Origin: Clostridiales bacterium FE2011
Lineage (GTDB): Bacteria; Bacillota; Clostridia; Christensenellales; Aristaeellaceae
DNA length: 64,000 nt
Assembly (NCBI GenBank): GCA_017569305.1
Contig: CP069418.1
Span: 2,976,001 to 3,040,000, forward strand
Reading direction: 5' to 3'
In this document: positions 56,768 to 64,000 of the stretch, one piece after another
How positions within the stretch are numbered: position 1 is the first letter of the stretch
Layout: each line of letters opens with the position of its first letter
Position numbers and translations under genes: made by a program
The notes under the pieces: model-generated
Seen by the model: only the letters and a program-made list of their open reading frames with translations
What the model was told of the DNA's origin: nothing
The model's database searches: none

Positions 56768-57304
56768 TCAGTCGGCTGAACTGTTCTGTTGCAGCTTTTC
56801 CCATTCCTCCCGGGTGATCGCATAGGCATAAGAGATCGTATTCTTCGGATCCGGATATTCCTTGACCTTCTTCATCCCGTTGGCCAGGGCAGTGGACCAG
56901 GAGCCGATGTTTGTGTACTTCATGTAGGAGTAGAAGATATCGTACTGTGTGTTACGGAACCCCCAGTCCCGGACAGCCCGGGCGGCTTCCTTTGCGAAAC
57001 CACGCCGCCAGTACTTTTTATGGATATGATACCCGATTTCCGGCAGGATTTCACCATCAATATTCTGGAGGGTAATACCGCAGTCCCCGATAAACTCACC
57101 GGTTTCCTTCAGGATAACTGCCCAGAGACCGAATCCGTATTTCTCATAGTTGTCCAGGTTCCAGGTGATCCAGTTGCGGGTTTTCTCCTCATCAAAGGGT
57201 GCCGGGTAGTGCTGCATGGTTTCAGGATCGGACATGATTTCGTAGAGGGAATCGAAGTCGGAGAGAGTATAAGGTCTCAATAATAGTCGTTCTGTTTCAA
57301 TCAT
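56768..57304 (-). CDS. GNAT acetyltransferase (RimJ/RimL type)
   Basis: The 178-residue protein matches the RimJ/RimL-like Acetyltransf_3 group: IETERLLLRPYTLSDFDSLY at the start and EIGYHIHKKYWRRGFAKEAA as acetyl-CoA motif A near residue 100. It acetylates protein N-termini or small molecules; target unknown. GGAG lies seven bases before the ATG. It is the first gene of the minus-strand run down to 51561; repeat R2 sits just upstream. Confidence 0.9.
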   Translation of the reverse strand: MIETERLLLRPYTLSDFDSLYEIMSDPETMQHYPAPFDEEKTRNWITWNLDNYEKYGFGLWAVILKETGEFIGDCGITLQNIDGEILPEIGYHIHKKYWRRGFAKEAARAVRDWGFRNTQYDIFYSYMKYTNIGSWSTALANGMKKVKEYPDPKNTISYAYAITREEWEKLQQNSSAD

Positions 57305-57318
57305 AGTCGGTCTCCTTT

Positions 57319-57438
57319 AATTCACAATTTCGTAATCGCCGTTACCAAAGCTCTTTCAGACCTTTGACGGCTGTAGCGTGGGAGTCATTCGCCGCGCTAA
57401 AGCACGGATGACTCCGCAACAATTCATAATTCATAATT
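57319..57438. repeat. Covarying intergenic repeat R2 (about 120 bp)
   Basis: Homologue of R1. Hairpin 1 reads GCCGT-TAC-CAAAGCTCT...AGACCTTTG-ACGGC and hairpin 2 reads GGAGTCAT...CCGCGC-TAAA-GCACGG...ATGACTCC; both ends carry AATTCAYAATT. The outer stems differ from R1 at paired positions. Confidence 0.85.
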
Positions 57439-57601
57439 TGCGTCCTTCGGACGTAGTAAGGGACAGTGTCATCGCGTAGCGATGCCAAATGCAGAATTAA
57501 GAATGCAAAATGCAGAATTATTTGTTCTTCAGACGAAGTAAGAGGACAGCCTTAATTCTGGAGGCTACGGATTGTTTTGAGGCATAGCTTTTCTACAATG
57601 A
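57439..57601. repeat. Hairpin modules and quasi-repeats between R2 and helD
   Basis: GCGTCC-TTC-GGACG followed by TAGTAAGGGA, then CATCGC-GTA-GCGATG, ATGCAGAATTAAGAATGC-type words, and TTCTTCAGACGAAGTAAGAGGA. The first module is a variant of the one at 25829-25850. No coding frame is credible. Confidence 0.6.
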
Positions 57602-59806
57602 TTATTGGATAGTACCAGAAAGAAGGGGAGAAAGTTCTCCTTTGTGCCAGATGGCCAGGCGGTGCAGGGGACGGGTCATCATGACGTACAGGATCCGGCA
57701 GAGGAATTCATCCTCCGGGAAGTTTTCCGCGGAGGCATCGCAGATGCCTACACAGTCGAATTCCATGCCTTTGACAATGCTGGCCGGAAGGATCATGACA
57801 CCGCCCCGGTATTCGGAATCCGTTTCAGACAGCAGGTGAGCATCCAGTTCCTGACCGATCTGCTTGTACAGTTTCTTTGCCTGCTCCGCTGTTTTTTCGA
57901 TCAGGGCGATACTGTGATAGCCCTCCCGGCGCCAGGCCTGCACCTGTTCCCGGATCCGGGAAAGACGGTCTTTGTCGCTGTCCGTACGGATGATCCTGGG
58001 CTTTTCACCATGTCGCAGCACGGGCTTTGTTTCACAGATGCCTGGGATGGGATACCGGCCGGACACGGACTGGGCCAGATTCATAATCTCGACGGTGTTC
58101 CGGTAGCTGACGGTCAGCTGTTTCAGATCCGCTTTGTTTTTGAAGACCGGTTCCTTCCATTCCTCCCAACTGCGGATTCCCTCATCCGCCCGGATACCCT
58201 GGTATAGGTCGCCGACCAGGGTGAAGGTTGCCGCGGGATTAGCCTGCTTCAGCAGCTCAATCTGGAAGGGGGAGAAGTCCTGACATTCGTCGATGACGAT
58301 ATGTTTCATCTGCTTTGTCTTCAGTCCGTAGAGGACTTTGCAGATCATCACCAGCATCGGCAGGTCCTCCTGCCGCAGGGTGCCGTCTTCCGGAAGCAGT
58401 TCCTCACCGGGATAGCATTCTTCGAGGAAGTTTTTGTAAAGCCCTGTCAGGTCCGGCAATGGGAATTTATCCCGGTATTTGCCGAGGTATTCCTCAGCCC
58501 GGGCGTCGATTTCCTTATAGCGTTGGTCCCGGATCGTATACAGATCCTTGATCTTCTGCTGCCGCAAGGTGCTTTCCCGCATATTGGCCTTGATCTTCAG
58601 AACCATCTGCTCCGCACTGGCATTGTACCGGTCCTTCAACAGGGCGGAGGCGGACTGGACTCTCTTGCGGACAATCTTCTTCAGTTCGCTGATACGCTGC
58701 TCCAGAGGGAAGTACCGCAGATCCCGGAGAAAGATGGTTTCGAGCTCCTCATGTTCCATGAGCGGGACACCGGCCATTTTGAAGCCTTTCTCCGGCAGGA
58801 TGGCGGTCTGCAGATGATCCAGATAGCTCTCCAGCTTTTTCATCATGGCCAGGGAACCCTTGAGCCGAAGAATCCGGCCGGCTTTTTCCCGCTCCGCCTC
58901 TGAAAGGGTCAGGTTCTTTTCCAGCCGGCTTTCCCGCTGCAGTTTCGGCATCCGGCGGCCCATGCCTTCCCGGCACCAGCCCTCGAAGGTGGTTTGTACG
59001 ACCCGTTCGACGCCCAGATCAGGAAGGACCTGAGAGATATAGGAGAGGAACAGCGGGTTGGGCGCCAGAATCATCATATTTTCAGGTTTCAGTGTTTTCT
59101 GATAAGTATAGAGCAGGTAAGCGATCCGGTGCAGGGCGATGGTGGTTTTTCCGCTTCCCGCGGCACCCTGTACCAGCAGGTGTGCGGCGAGGGGATGACG
59201 GATGACGATGTTCTGCTCCGCCTGGATGGTGGTTACGATCTCACGGAGCCTGTCCGTGGAGATACTGCCCAGGACCTCCTGAAGATAGGTTTCCTGGGAA
59301 ACAATGCCGCTGTCGAACAGACTGATAAGTTCCCGCTCCCGGACGGTCAGCATTCGCTTCAGGGTCAGCTCGCCCTCCACGTGTCCATCCGGCGCCTCAT
59401 AGTCCATTTTTCCGATCTGGCCGGAGTAATACAGGTTGGCAACGGGGGAGCGCCAGTCCACCACAACCGGAGTCAGCGCAGCCGGATCCAGAACGCCCCA
59501 GCGTCCCAGATACCAGGTTTCCGGAGAACTGCCGGCGGGAGTGAAGTCCAGCCGGGCAAAGTAAGCCTGCCCGGCGGCCATGGTCAGCTGACGCAGCCGG
59601 TCCAGCTTGGCCTTGAACAGCTGCAGGTATACCTCCTCCTGATCGTCCGGTACAATGTTTGCATGAACATCCATTTCCTCACCGGCCTTTGCCCCGGTGA
59701 GGGCTTCCACTTCCCTGATTTCCCGGTCAATGGTGTCCCGAGCCTGCTGAAGATGAAGATACTCTTCCTTCGCAGATGGATGTTCGGGTAATGTGACAGA
59801 TTCCAT
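57602..59806 (-). CDS. helD: HelD-like RNA polymerase-recycling helicase
   Basis: The 734-residue protein is a UvrD/Rep-type superfamily 1 helicase with the HelD layout: an N-terminal coiled-coil region (LHLQQARDTIDREIREVEAL), a Walker A VQGAAGSGKTTIALHRIAYL near residues 215-235, an inserted middle domain, Walker B VIDECQDFSPFQIELL near 505 and motif VI MMTRPLHRLAIWH near the end. HelD removes stalled RNA polymerase from DNA using ATP. ATG 59806 has AAAGGA upstream. It is monocistronic. Confidence 0.9.
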   Translation of the reverse strand: MESVTLPEHPSAKEEYLHLQQARDTIDREIREVEALTGAKAGEEMDVHANIVPDDQEEVYLQLFKAKLDRLRQLTMAAGQAYFARLDFTPAGSSPETWYLGRWGVLDPAALTPVVVDWRSPVANLYYSGQIGKMDYEAPDGHVEGELTLKRMLTVRERELISLFDSGIVSQETYLQEVLGSISTDRLREIVTTIQAEQNIVIRHPLAAHLLVQGAAGSGKTTIALHRIAYLLYTYQKTLKPENMMILAPNPLFLSYISQVLPDLGVERVVQTTFEGWCREGMGRRMPKLQRESRLEKNLTLSEAEREKAGRILRLKGSLAMMKKLESYLDHLQTAILPEKGFKMAGVPLMEHEELETIFLRDLRYFPLEQRISELKKIVRKRVQSASALLKDRYNASAEQMVLKIKANMRESTLRQQKIKDLYTIRDQRYKEIDARAEEYLGKYRDKFPLPDLTGLYKNFLEECYPGEELLPEDGTLRQEDLPMLVMICKVLYGLKTKQMKHIVIDECQDFSPFQIELLKQANPAATFTLVGDLYQGIRADEGIRSWEEWKEPVFKNKADLKQLTVSYRNTVEIMNLAQSVSGRYPIPGICETKPVLRHGEKPRIIRTDSDKDRLSRIREQVQAWRREGYHSIALIEKTAEQAKKLYKQIGQELDAHLLSETDSEYRGGVMILPASIVKGMEFDCVGICDASAENFPEDEFLCRILYVMMTRPLHRLAIWHKGELSPLLSGTIQ

Positions 59807-59833
59807 AATCGTCCTTTCCCGGCAAAAATATAA

Positions 59834-59867
59834 AAGCCTCTGCCGTATTTTTTCTACGCAGAGGCTT
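59834..59867 (-). terminator. Terminator after the TIGR01440 gene
   Basis: AAGCCTCTGC (59834-59843) pairs perfectly with 59858-59867; on the minus strand TTTTATATTTTTG follows. It separates the TIGR01440 gene from helD. Confidence 0.8.
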
Positions 59868-59994
59868 ACAGATTCTATGTCCTGCAAGCGTGTGGAAGTG
59901 CATGATAACAGAACAAATCCGGGTTTGTCAAGAACGAATTACATTTTTTTGCATATTTTACATTTATTACAAAACAACAATGCCGTAAGGGCTT

Positions 59995-60570
59995 TTACGG
60001 GGTTTCCTCTGATTCCGGGATATATCGTGCTCTTTCACCGCCGACCAGCAGAGGACGGGTGCGGGCTGCGGAAATCCGGGCTTCCCCAACCTGTGAAATG
60101 CTGAGCCGAACAGGTACGGCAACACGACGGAGATGCATTCCGATCAAGGTCTGGCCAATATCAAGACCGGCATCCGCCTGAATGGCCAGGACTGCCACAG
60201 GGTCTTTGAAACGCTTCCAGGCCGCAGTGGCCAGAGAACCTCCGGCCTTGATCCGGGGAACGACCCATACAATTTCATAACCATAGCGCTCGGCCGTTTC
60301 CCTTTCCATGATCAGGGAACGGTTCAGATGCTCACAGCACTGGAATGCAGGCGCCACACCGGCATCACCGCATACCTTCATCACGGCTTCCACCACGGCT
60401 TCACCGTATTCATAGGTGGAATTGTGACCGATGGTGCCGCCGGCTATTTCGCTGGAGCTGCCGCCGATGACCAGCAATTTTACCGGGTTGAAATGGGGAC
60501 GGTTTTCCTGTAGCAGGGCTGTAACGGCCTGTTCTGTCTGGGCATATACCAGTTCAGCAGTGATATTCAT
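59995..60570 (-). CDS. TIGR01440/UPF0340 family protein
   Basis: The 191-residue protein matches the YwlG-type family in length and patterns: LLVIGGSSSEIAGGTIGHNS near residue 32 and LIGMHLRRVAVPVRLSISQV near 145, with conserved HLNRSLIMERE between them. The function of this family is unknown. It is the last gene of a minus-strand group that includes the phosphotransferase and the ASCH protein. Confidence 0.92.
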   Translation of the reverse strand: MNITAELVYAQTEQAVTALLQENRPHFNPVKLLVIGGSSSEIAGGTIGHNSTYEYGEAVVEAVMKVCGDAGVAPAFQCCEHLNRSLIMERETAERYGYEIVWVVPRIKAGGSLATAAWKRFKDPVAVLAIQADAGLDIGQTLIGMHLRRVAVPVRLSISQVGEARISAARTRPLLVGGERARYIPESEETP

Positions 60571-60636
60571 AGCTGTTCGATCCTTTCCTGATCTTGGTGA
60601 GTTTATACTTTATTGCATAACGCAGTTTCAGCTCTG

Positions 60637-61629
60637 TCATATCCGGTCCAGCAGATTACGGATCTGATCTTCTTTTTCCCGGATATACCGGATGCGATTG
60701 ATGGTGTTCCGGACCTCCGAGACGCCCATGGCCTGTTCCTCTTCGTCCTGGCACTGTCCCAAAGCCCTGGTGATATTATACTCCAGCCATTCAATCCAGG
60801 TATAGGCCAGACCCAACACACTTCCGTAATTCCTGAAACCGTTATCCCAGGTTTCCAGGTATCCGTCAAAGAAGGCTTTTGTTTTCGCCAGATCCAGGGC
60901 GCAGGTTGTGATGCCGGACCACTGCAGGGACAGCTGCAGAACGTGGGACACAGGGTTGCCGTAATCCAGGCATTCCAGATCAATCATCACCGGTTTGCCT
61001 TCATTCCACATGACATTCTTGGGATCCATATCCTCATTGGTAATGCATTCCATAGCAGGCAGTGCCAGCCGGGCGGCGTTCAATGCTTCCTGCGCGTCGT
61101 TCAGCAGCTGTTTGTTCTCCTTCAGCAGGGGAGTGATGACGCTGTTCTGCCTGTCCGCCTCCGCAATGTATTCCGTCCAGTTGATGGTACTGAGTTCCGG
61201 AACGACAGATCCCATATACCTGGGCTGCAGGGCGTGGATGCGGGCCTGAATGATTCCGGCCTGACGGCACTGATCCGGTGTGATGTTGTTCCAGTCGGTG
61301 ATGCTGCCGTTCTGCCAGCGGAAGACATAGAAATACTCATCGTCCACTTTCTGCATCTTTTGTCCATTGAGTGTCAAGGCAGCTACTACCGGGATTCCGG
61401 CATCCTCGATGATCTGTTCCAGTTTTTCCGCTTTCCGGTAATTATCCATGACATTCGGCCGTTTCATGATCTCCGGATTCAGATGCTTTACAGCATAGGA
61501 ACGTTCCGGGGTATTCACCCGGTACATTCTGTGCATATAGCCGCCGGAGACAGGCGTAACAGGCGGCAGGATTTGTCCGAGACCGGCTGCTTCAAACAGT
61601 CTGGCAATAGTTTTTTCGATATTCATCAT
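60637..61629 (-). CDS. Aminoglycoside phosphotransferase-like kinase
   Basis: The 330-residue protein has the APH/choline-kinase fold: SGGYMHRMYRVNTPERSYAV (nucleotide loop and Lys), the catalytic ITNEDMDPKNVMW, in which the usual HGDLHPGN is changed to NEDMDPKN, and VMIDLECLDYGNP with the metal-binding Asp. Because the catalytic-loop His is replaced by Asn, true drug resistance is doubtful; kinases of sugars or thiamine-like alcohols also use this fold. It begins six bases after the ASCH gene. Confidence 0.8.
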   Translation of the reverse strand: MMNIEKTIARLFEAAGLGQILPPVTPVSGGYMHRMYRVNTPERSYAVKHLNPEIMKRPNVMDNYRKAEKLEQIIEDAGIPVVAALTLNGQKMQKVDDEYFYVFRWQNGSITDWNNITPDQCRQAGIIQARIHALQPRYMGSVVPELSTINWTEYIAEADRQNSVITPLLKENKQLLNDAQEALNAARLALPAMECITNEDMDPKNVMWNEGKPVMIDLECLDYGNPVSHVLQLSLQWSGITTCALDLAKTKAFFDGYLETWDNGFRNYGSVLGLAYTWIEWLEYNITRALGQCQDEEEQAMGVSEVRNTINRIRYIREKEDQIRNLLDRI

Positions 61630-61635
61630 AATTCA

Positions 61636-62061
61636 TCAGCCGGTATAAACGGCTTCAAACTCCTCACAGACGAGTTTCATATCCTCGTCAAATTCAAGAT
61701 CCGCTTCTTTCAGTTCTTCTGTGAAAAACCTTTTATGCACCTCACGCCAGTATGCCAGGGACCGGTCTCCTTCGCCTTCTTTGAATGCATGTTCCGCAGT
61801 CACCTGGCTGAAAGGCGTGACATATACTTTGGTTGTCCTGGTGATACAGACAGCCTGTTCATCGGAGTCCAGGATGATGTTGTATGCGCCTGCTTCCGGC
61901 AGTTCTTCCTCCTCCAGTTCATAAAAACAGTATGCGGAGCAGGTGGCGGTCTTGATTCCGTCCTTTACCAGCCGAGCCAAGGTGTCCGCATCATCCCCGA
62001 AAGACCAGGCGTCATATTCACCGGTTAATCCGGATTGATTCCACATTTCTTCTGCTGTCAT
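61636..62061 (-). CDS. ASCH domain protein (YhfF type)
   Basis: The 141-residue protein has the ASCH pattern: AEEMWNQSGLTGEYDAWSFG, DGIKTATCSAYCFYELE (the conserved KTATCS loop), AVCITRTTKVYVTPFSQVTA and the C-terminal VHKRFFTEELKEADLEFDED. ASCH domains resemble RNA-binding PUA folds and may bind or modify RNA or nucleosides. ATG 62061 has AGGAG upstream. It heads the small operon with the phosphotransferase. Confidence 0.88.
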   Translation of the reverse strand: MTAEEMWNQSGLTGEYDAWSFGDDADTLARLVKDGIKTATCSAYCFYELEEEELPEAGAYNIILDSDEQAVCITRTTKVYVTPFSQVTAEHAFKEGEGDRSLAYWREVHKRFFTEELKEADLEFDEDMKLVCEEFEAVYTG

Positions 62062-62200
62062 TGTTGATTTCTCCTGATGTTTTTCATAAGGTTCCGCACG
62101 GGCGAAACCAGCAATCATCATAGCATGAATACAGGGAAAAAGCGAGGGAACAGCAGACAGATGTATTCTTCTGTCTGTGCAAATAGTTGCAAAATAAAAC

Positions 62201-62231
62201 AGTTGACAAAAACAACTAAAAGGATTATTCT
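62201..62231 (+). promoter_or_regulatory. MarR operon promoter with candidate operator
   Basis: TTGACA (62203-62208) and TATTCT (62226-62231) are 17 bases apart. An inverted repeat AGTTG-ACAAAAA-CAACT (62201-62217) covers the -35 box and spacer, and a second TAGTTG lies just upstream, so the MarR product may repress its own operon. Confidence 0.65.
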
Positions 62232-62256
62232 CTGTCGCATAAAGGAGGCGGGAAGA

Positions 62257-62697
62257 ATGAATCAGGTGAAACAGCTGCGGGAATATACCAGGGAACTGGA
62301 ATGTCATCTGGCAAACATGAATCAATCAGACTGCTGCCAGTGCGGTGTGAATACGTCCCAGTGCTTCCTGCTGGTAGAGATTGGCCGAAAACCCGGCATC
62401 TGTGTCAAGGATCTGGCTGAGGCTCTGAGGCTGGACAAAAGCGGCATCAGCCGAAGCGTGGAGGAACTGGTTCAGAAAGGTTATGTGAACCGGGAACCGT
62501 CGAGGGAAGACAGACGGAGCGTTGTGCTGTCCCTGACAGACAGCGGCAGGGAGCGGTTTGACAGGATTGAGAACGACATGGATATGAAGTTCCGGAAGGT
62601 TCTGTCCGGTATTGAAACGGAAAAGCGGGAACAGGTTCTGGAGGCGCTGAGACTCTATAACGAAGCCTGCAGGAAAGCGGAGTGCAAATGCGAATGA
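62257..62697 (+). CDS. MarR-family regulator with clustered cysteines
   Basis: The 146-residue protein has the MarR winged helix: GICVKDLAEALRLDKSGISR, LVQKGYVNREPSREDRRSVV and LSLTDSGRERF. It has an unusual Cys-rich N-terminus, SDCCQCGVNTSQCFLL (Cys near 26, 27, 29 and 36), and a C-terminal CRKAECKCE (138, 143, 145). These look like a metal or thiol-redox sensor site, comparable in idea to arsenic- or metal-sensing regulators. AAGGAGG lies before ATG 62257. The next gene overlaps its stop. Confidence 0.88.
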   Translation: MNQVKQLREYTRELECHLANMNQSDCCQCGVNTSQCFLLVEIGRKPGICVKDLAEALRLDKSGISRSVEELVQKGYVNREPSREDRRSVVLSLTDSGRERFDRIENDMDMKFRKVLSGIETEKREQVLEALRLYNEACRKAECKCE

Positions 62698-63146
62698 TAC
62701 GTCAGGAAAAAGCAGTTGAGTATTTCAACAGGGGGTTTCACTGCTCACAGGCCGTTCTGGCTGCCTATGCGGATCAGTGCGGCCTGACAGAGGAAAAGGC
62801 GCTGAAGCTGGGCGCCTGTTTCGGAAGCGGAATGAGAAAAGGTGAGGTATGCGGTGCCTGTACCGGTGCGCTGATGGTGCTGGGTATCTTATACGGATAC
62901 GATGACCCGGAAAATCAAAAAAGCAAGCAGACAGCGGACGAGATGAACGACAGGATGATGGACGGATTTGCCCAAGCCTGCGGATCCTGCCTTTGTAAGG
63001 AAATCCTGGGGTATGATATATCCAAACCGGAAGAGAAACAGCAGGCCCGGGAAAAGAACCTGTTCAGGGAAGTATGCCCGCAGATGGTGAAGAACGCGGT
63101 CAATGTACTGGAAGATATTATCAGGGAGAGACGAGAAAATGGATAA
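62688..63146 (+). CDS. C_GCAxxG_C_C family redox-type protein
   Basis: The protein (about 152 residues) has the family cysteines in order: FHCSQAVLAAY, LKLGACFGSGMRKGEVCGAC (the C-GCAxxG stretch), ACGSCLCKEILGY and FREVCPQMV. The family is thought to be redox-active or metal-binding and is common in anaerobes. The start is one of ATG 62688 or 62694; both overlap the MarR stop. It overlaps the GNAT gene by eight bases, making a tight three-gene operon with the Cys-rich MarR. Confidence 0.88.
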   Translation: MRMIRQEKAVEYFNRGFHCSQAVLAAYADQCGLTEEKALKLGACFGSGMRKGEVCGACTGALMVLGILYGYDDPENQKSKQTADEMNDRMMDGFAQACGSCLCKEILGYDISKPEEKQQAREKNLFREVCPQMVKNAVNVLEDIIRERRENG

Positions 63147-63657
63147 CAAACTGACAATCCGGGACGTCCGGACAGAAGACGCGGAAAGACTTGTTGAGAT
63201 TTATGCCCATTACGTTCAGAATACGGCAGTTTCCTTTGAATACGAAGTGCCGACTGTGGAAGAATTCGCAAACAGAATACAGAAGATCAGCGCAAAGTAT
63301 CCTTATGTGGTCTGCCTGGATCAGGATAAAGTGATCGGCTATGCGTATGCCGGCCGGTACAGCCCCAGGGAAGCCTATAACTGGACGGTGACCACCTCCA
63401 TCTATATTGACAAGGATCATCACCGGAAGGGCGCCGGCACTTTACTCTATGCTGCACTGGAAGAAAAACTGCGGGAACGGGGAATTGTCAATCTGCTGGC
63501 TGGAATTGCATATGTGGAAGAAGAGGATGAATACCTGACACATGACAGTGTGTATTTCCATCAAAAGATGGGATATGTTCAGGTGGCTCGGATGATGACC
63601 GTCGGCAAGAAATATGACAGATGGTATGACCTGCTCTGGCTGCAGAAAAAGCTGTAA
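63139..63657 (+). CDS. GNAT acetyltransferase of the PAT/ArsN type
   Basis: The 172-residue protein resembles phosphinothricin/methionine-sulfoximine acetyltransferases: IRDVRTEDAERLVEIYAHYV, VSFEYEVPTVEEFANRIQKI, YAYAGRYSPREAYNWTVTTS, SIYIDKDHHRKGAGTLLYAA and SVYFHQKMGY. Relatives inactivate phosphinothricin, methionine sulfoximine or arsinothricin. With the Cys-rich regulator upstream, detoxification is plausible, but the substrate is not fixed by sequence. A terminator follows. Confidence 0.88.
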   Translation: MDNKLTIRDVRTEDAERLVEIYAHYVQNTAVSFEYEVPTVEEFANRIQKISAKYPYVVCLDQDKVIGYAYAGRYSPREAYNWTVTTSIYIDKDHHRKGAGTLLYAALEEKLRERGIVNLLAGIAYVEEEDEYLTHDSVYFHQKMGYVQVARMMTVGKKYDRWYDLLWLQKKL

Positions 63658-63676
63658 AGCAGCAAAAACCATGCAA

Positions 63677-63718
63677 AAACCCGCTTGGGGAGAAAGATTC
63701 CCAACCGGGTTTGTTTTA
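63677..63718. terminator. Terminator of the MarR operon
   Basis: AAACCCG-C-TTGGG (63677-63689) pairs with CCCAA-C-CGGGTTT (63700-63712) with one internal mismatch, followed by GTTTTAT. It lies between convergent genes. Confidence 0.85.
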
Positions 63719-63729
63719 TCGGTATATAT

Positions 63730-64000
63730 TTACTTTTTGCCGGAGAACCGGGTCATAGGTTCACCCCATGCACCGAGGTCTGTTCCTTTCCAGCTGAAGT
63801 AGCGGCTGCAGGTGGTTTTGACAGGCGCAATCGAATTCAGCTTATCCAGGGAAGTGCCCTTACCGTTCGCCAGCGTTTCATCCTGCAGTACGTTGCGGAT
63901 GCTGCACAGCATGACCTCGCCGTCATCCTGCTGAATAAAGTCCTTGACTTCCAGTTCAAAGACAACGGGGGAAACGGCCAGAACCGGTACTGGCAGTACG
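63730..64000 (-). CDS. Flavin reductase-like domain protein, C-terminal part
   Basis: The gene runs in from the right edge; about 89 residues are visible, ending in TAA at 63730-63732. The tail VLAVSPVVFELEVKDFIQQD followed by MLCSIRNVLQDETLANG, IAPVKTTCSRYFSWKGTDLG and AWGEPM matches clostridial FMN-binding flavin reductase/flavoredoxin-like proteins (C-terminal half of the split barrel). The N-terminal FMN-binding part is outside the window. Confidence 0.75.
   Translation of the reverse strand, partial: VLPVPVLAVSPVVFELEVKDFIQQDDGEVMLCSIRNVLQDETLANGKGTSLDKLNSIAPVKTTCSRYFSWKGTDLGAWGEPMTRFSGKK

Overview
The window looks like a chromosomal stretch of an anaerobic gut or rumen clostridium (Bacillota, Clostridia). 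Signs are AGGAGG ribosome sites, TTGACA/TATAAT promoters, short U-tailed terminators, a moderate-to-high GC content with many CTG/GGC codons, an FprA flavodiiron protein, LUD, HelD, SfsA, an HU protein and WG-repeat secreted proteins. A rumen/gut lineage such as Aristaeella or other Christensenellales-like clostridia would fit, but this is inference from gene content only.

Layout. 1-1379: the end of a sugar ABC transporter operon with two tandem permeases. 1488-3662: zinc-ribbon protein, miaA and hup. 3801-8577: a transglutaminase-like lipoprotein followed by a compact type IV-filament-like operon (inner-membrane GspF/PilC protein, four small pilin-like membrane proteins with overlapping start/stop codons, PilT-like ATPase). 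8968-13048: a sugar-binding-protein/GGDEF fusion and a GH13 amylase. 13207-15571: tRNA-Arg with an unusual repeat cassette carrying a phosphatase gene, then a LacI regulator. 15656-25639: MATE, SfsA, MscS, a flippase-like protein, a glycosyltransferase, MFS, LUD, a methyltransferase behind a leader-peptide attenuator, and a CPA2 antiporter. 26019-27182: fprA. 27360-37979 (minus): arginine and carbamoyl-phosphate genes in the order argG-argC-GNAT-argJ-argB-argD-carA-carB. 38169-42212: LRR protein, NAGPA-like protein, Lgt-like protein, HTH regulator. 42298-47000: tRNA-Val followed by tandem tRNA-derived repeat units and an AT-rich block with two WG-repeat proteins, probably acquired. 47211-49331: small enzymes. 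49385-57304 (minus): nucleoside hydrolase, zinc-ribbon protein, and a run of small modifying enzymes (NUDIX, GNAT, P-loop kinase, CHAP-like hydrolase, four SAM methyltransferases, GNAT). 57602-62061 (minus): HelD, TIGR01440, an aminoglycoside-phosphotransferase-like kinase, ASCH. 62257-64000: MarR, C_GCAxxG_C_C and GNAT operon and a truncated flavin reductase.

The most interesting structures are non-coding. (1) Both tRNA genes are followed by their terminator and then an imperfect inverted copy of the tRNA 3' half. Both loci also carry a shared ~120-nt element whose three stem-loops change sequence between loci while staying paired (loop GCTCCAA invariant), and whose end repeats the T-arm of the local tRNA. 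Copies flank cargo genes. (2) The methyltransferase at 23287-24054 has a 24-codon leader beginning Met-Arg-Met-Arg and mutually exclusive RNA stems reaching its Shine-Dalgarno, like antibiotic-inducible attenuators. (3) A ~120-bp intergenic repeat with AATTCATAATT ends occurs twice with clear compensatory stem changes, and other intergenic gaps hold related strings of hairpins.
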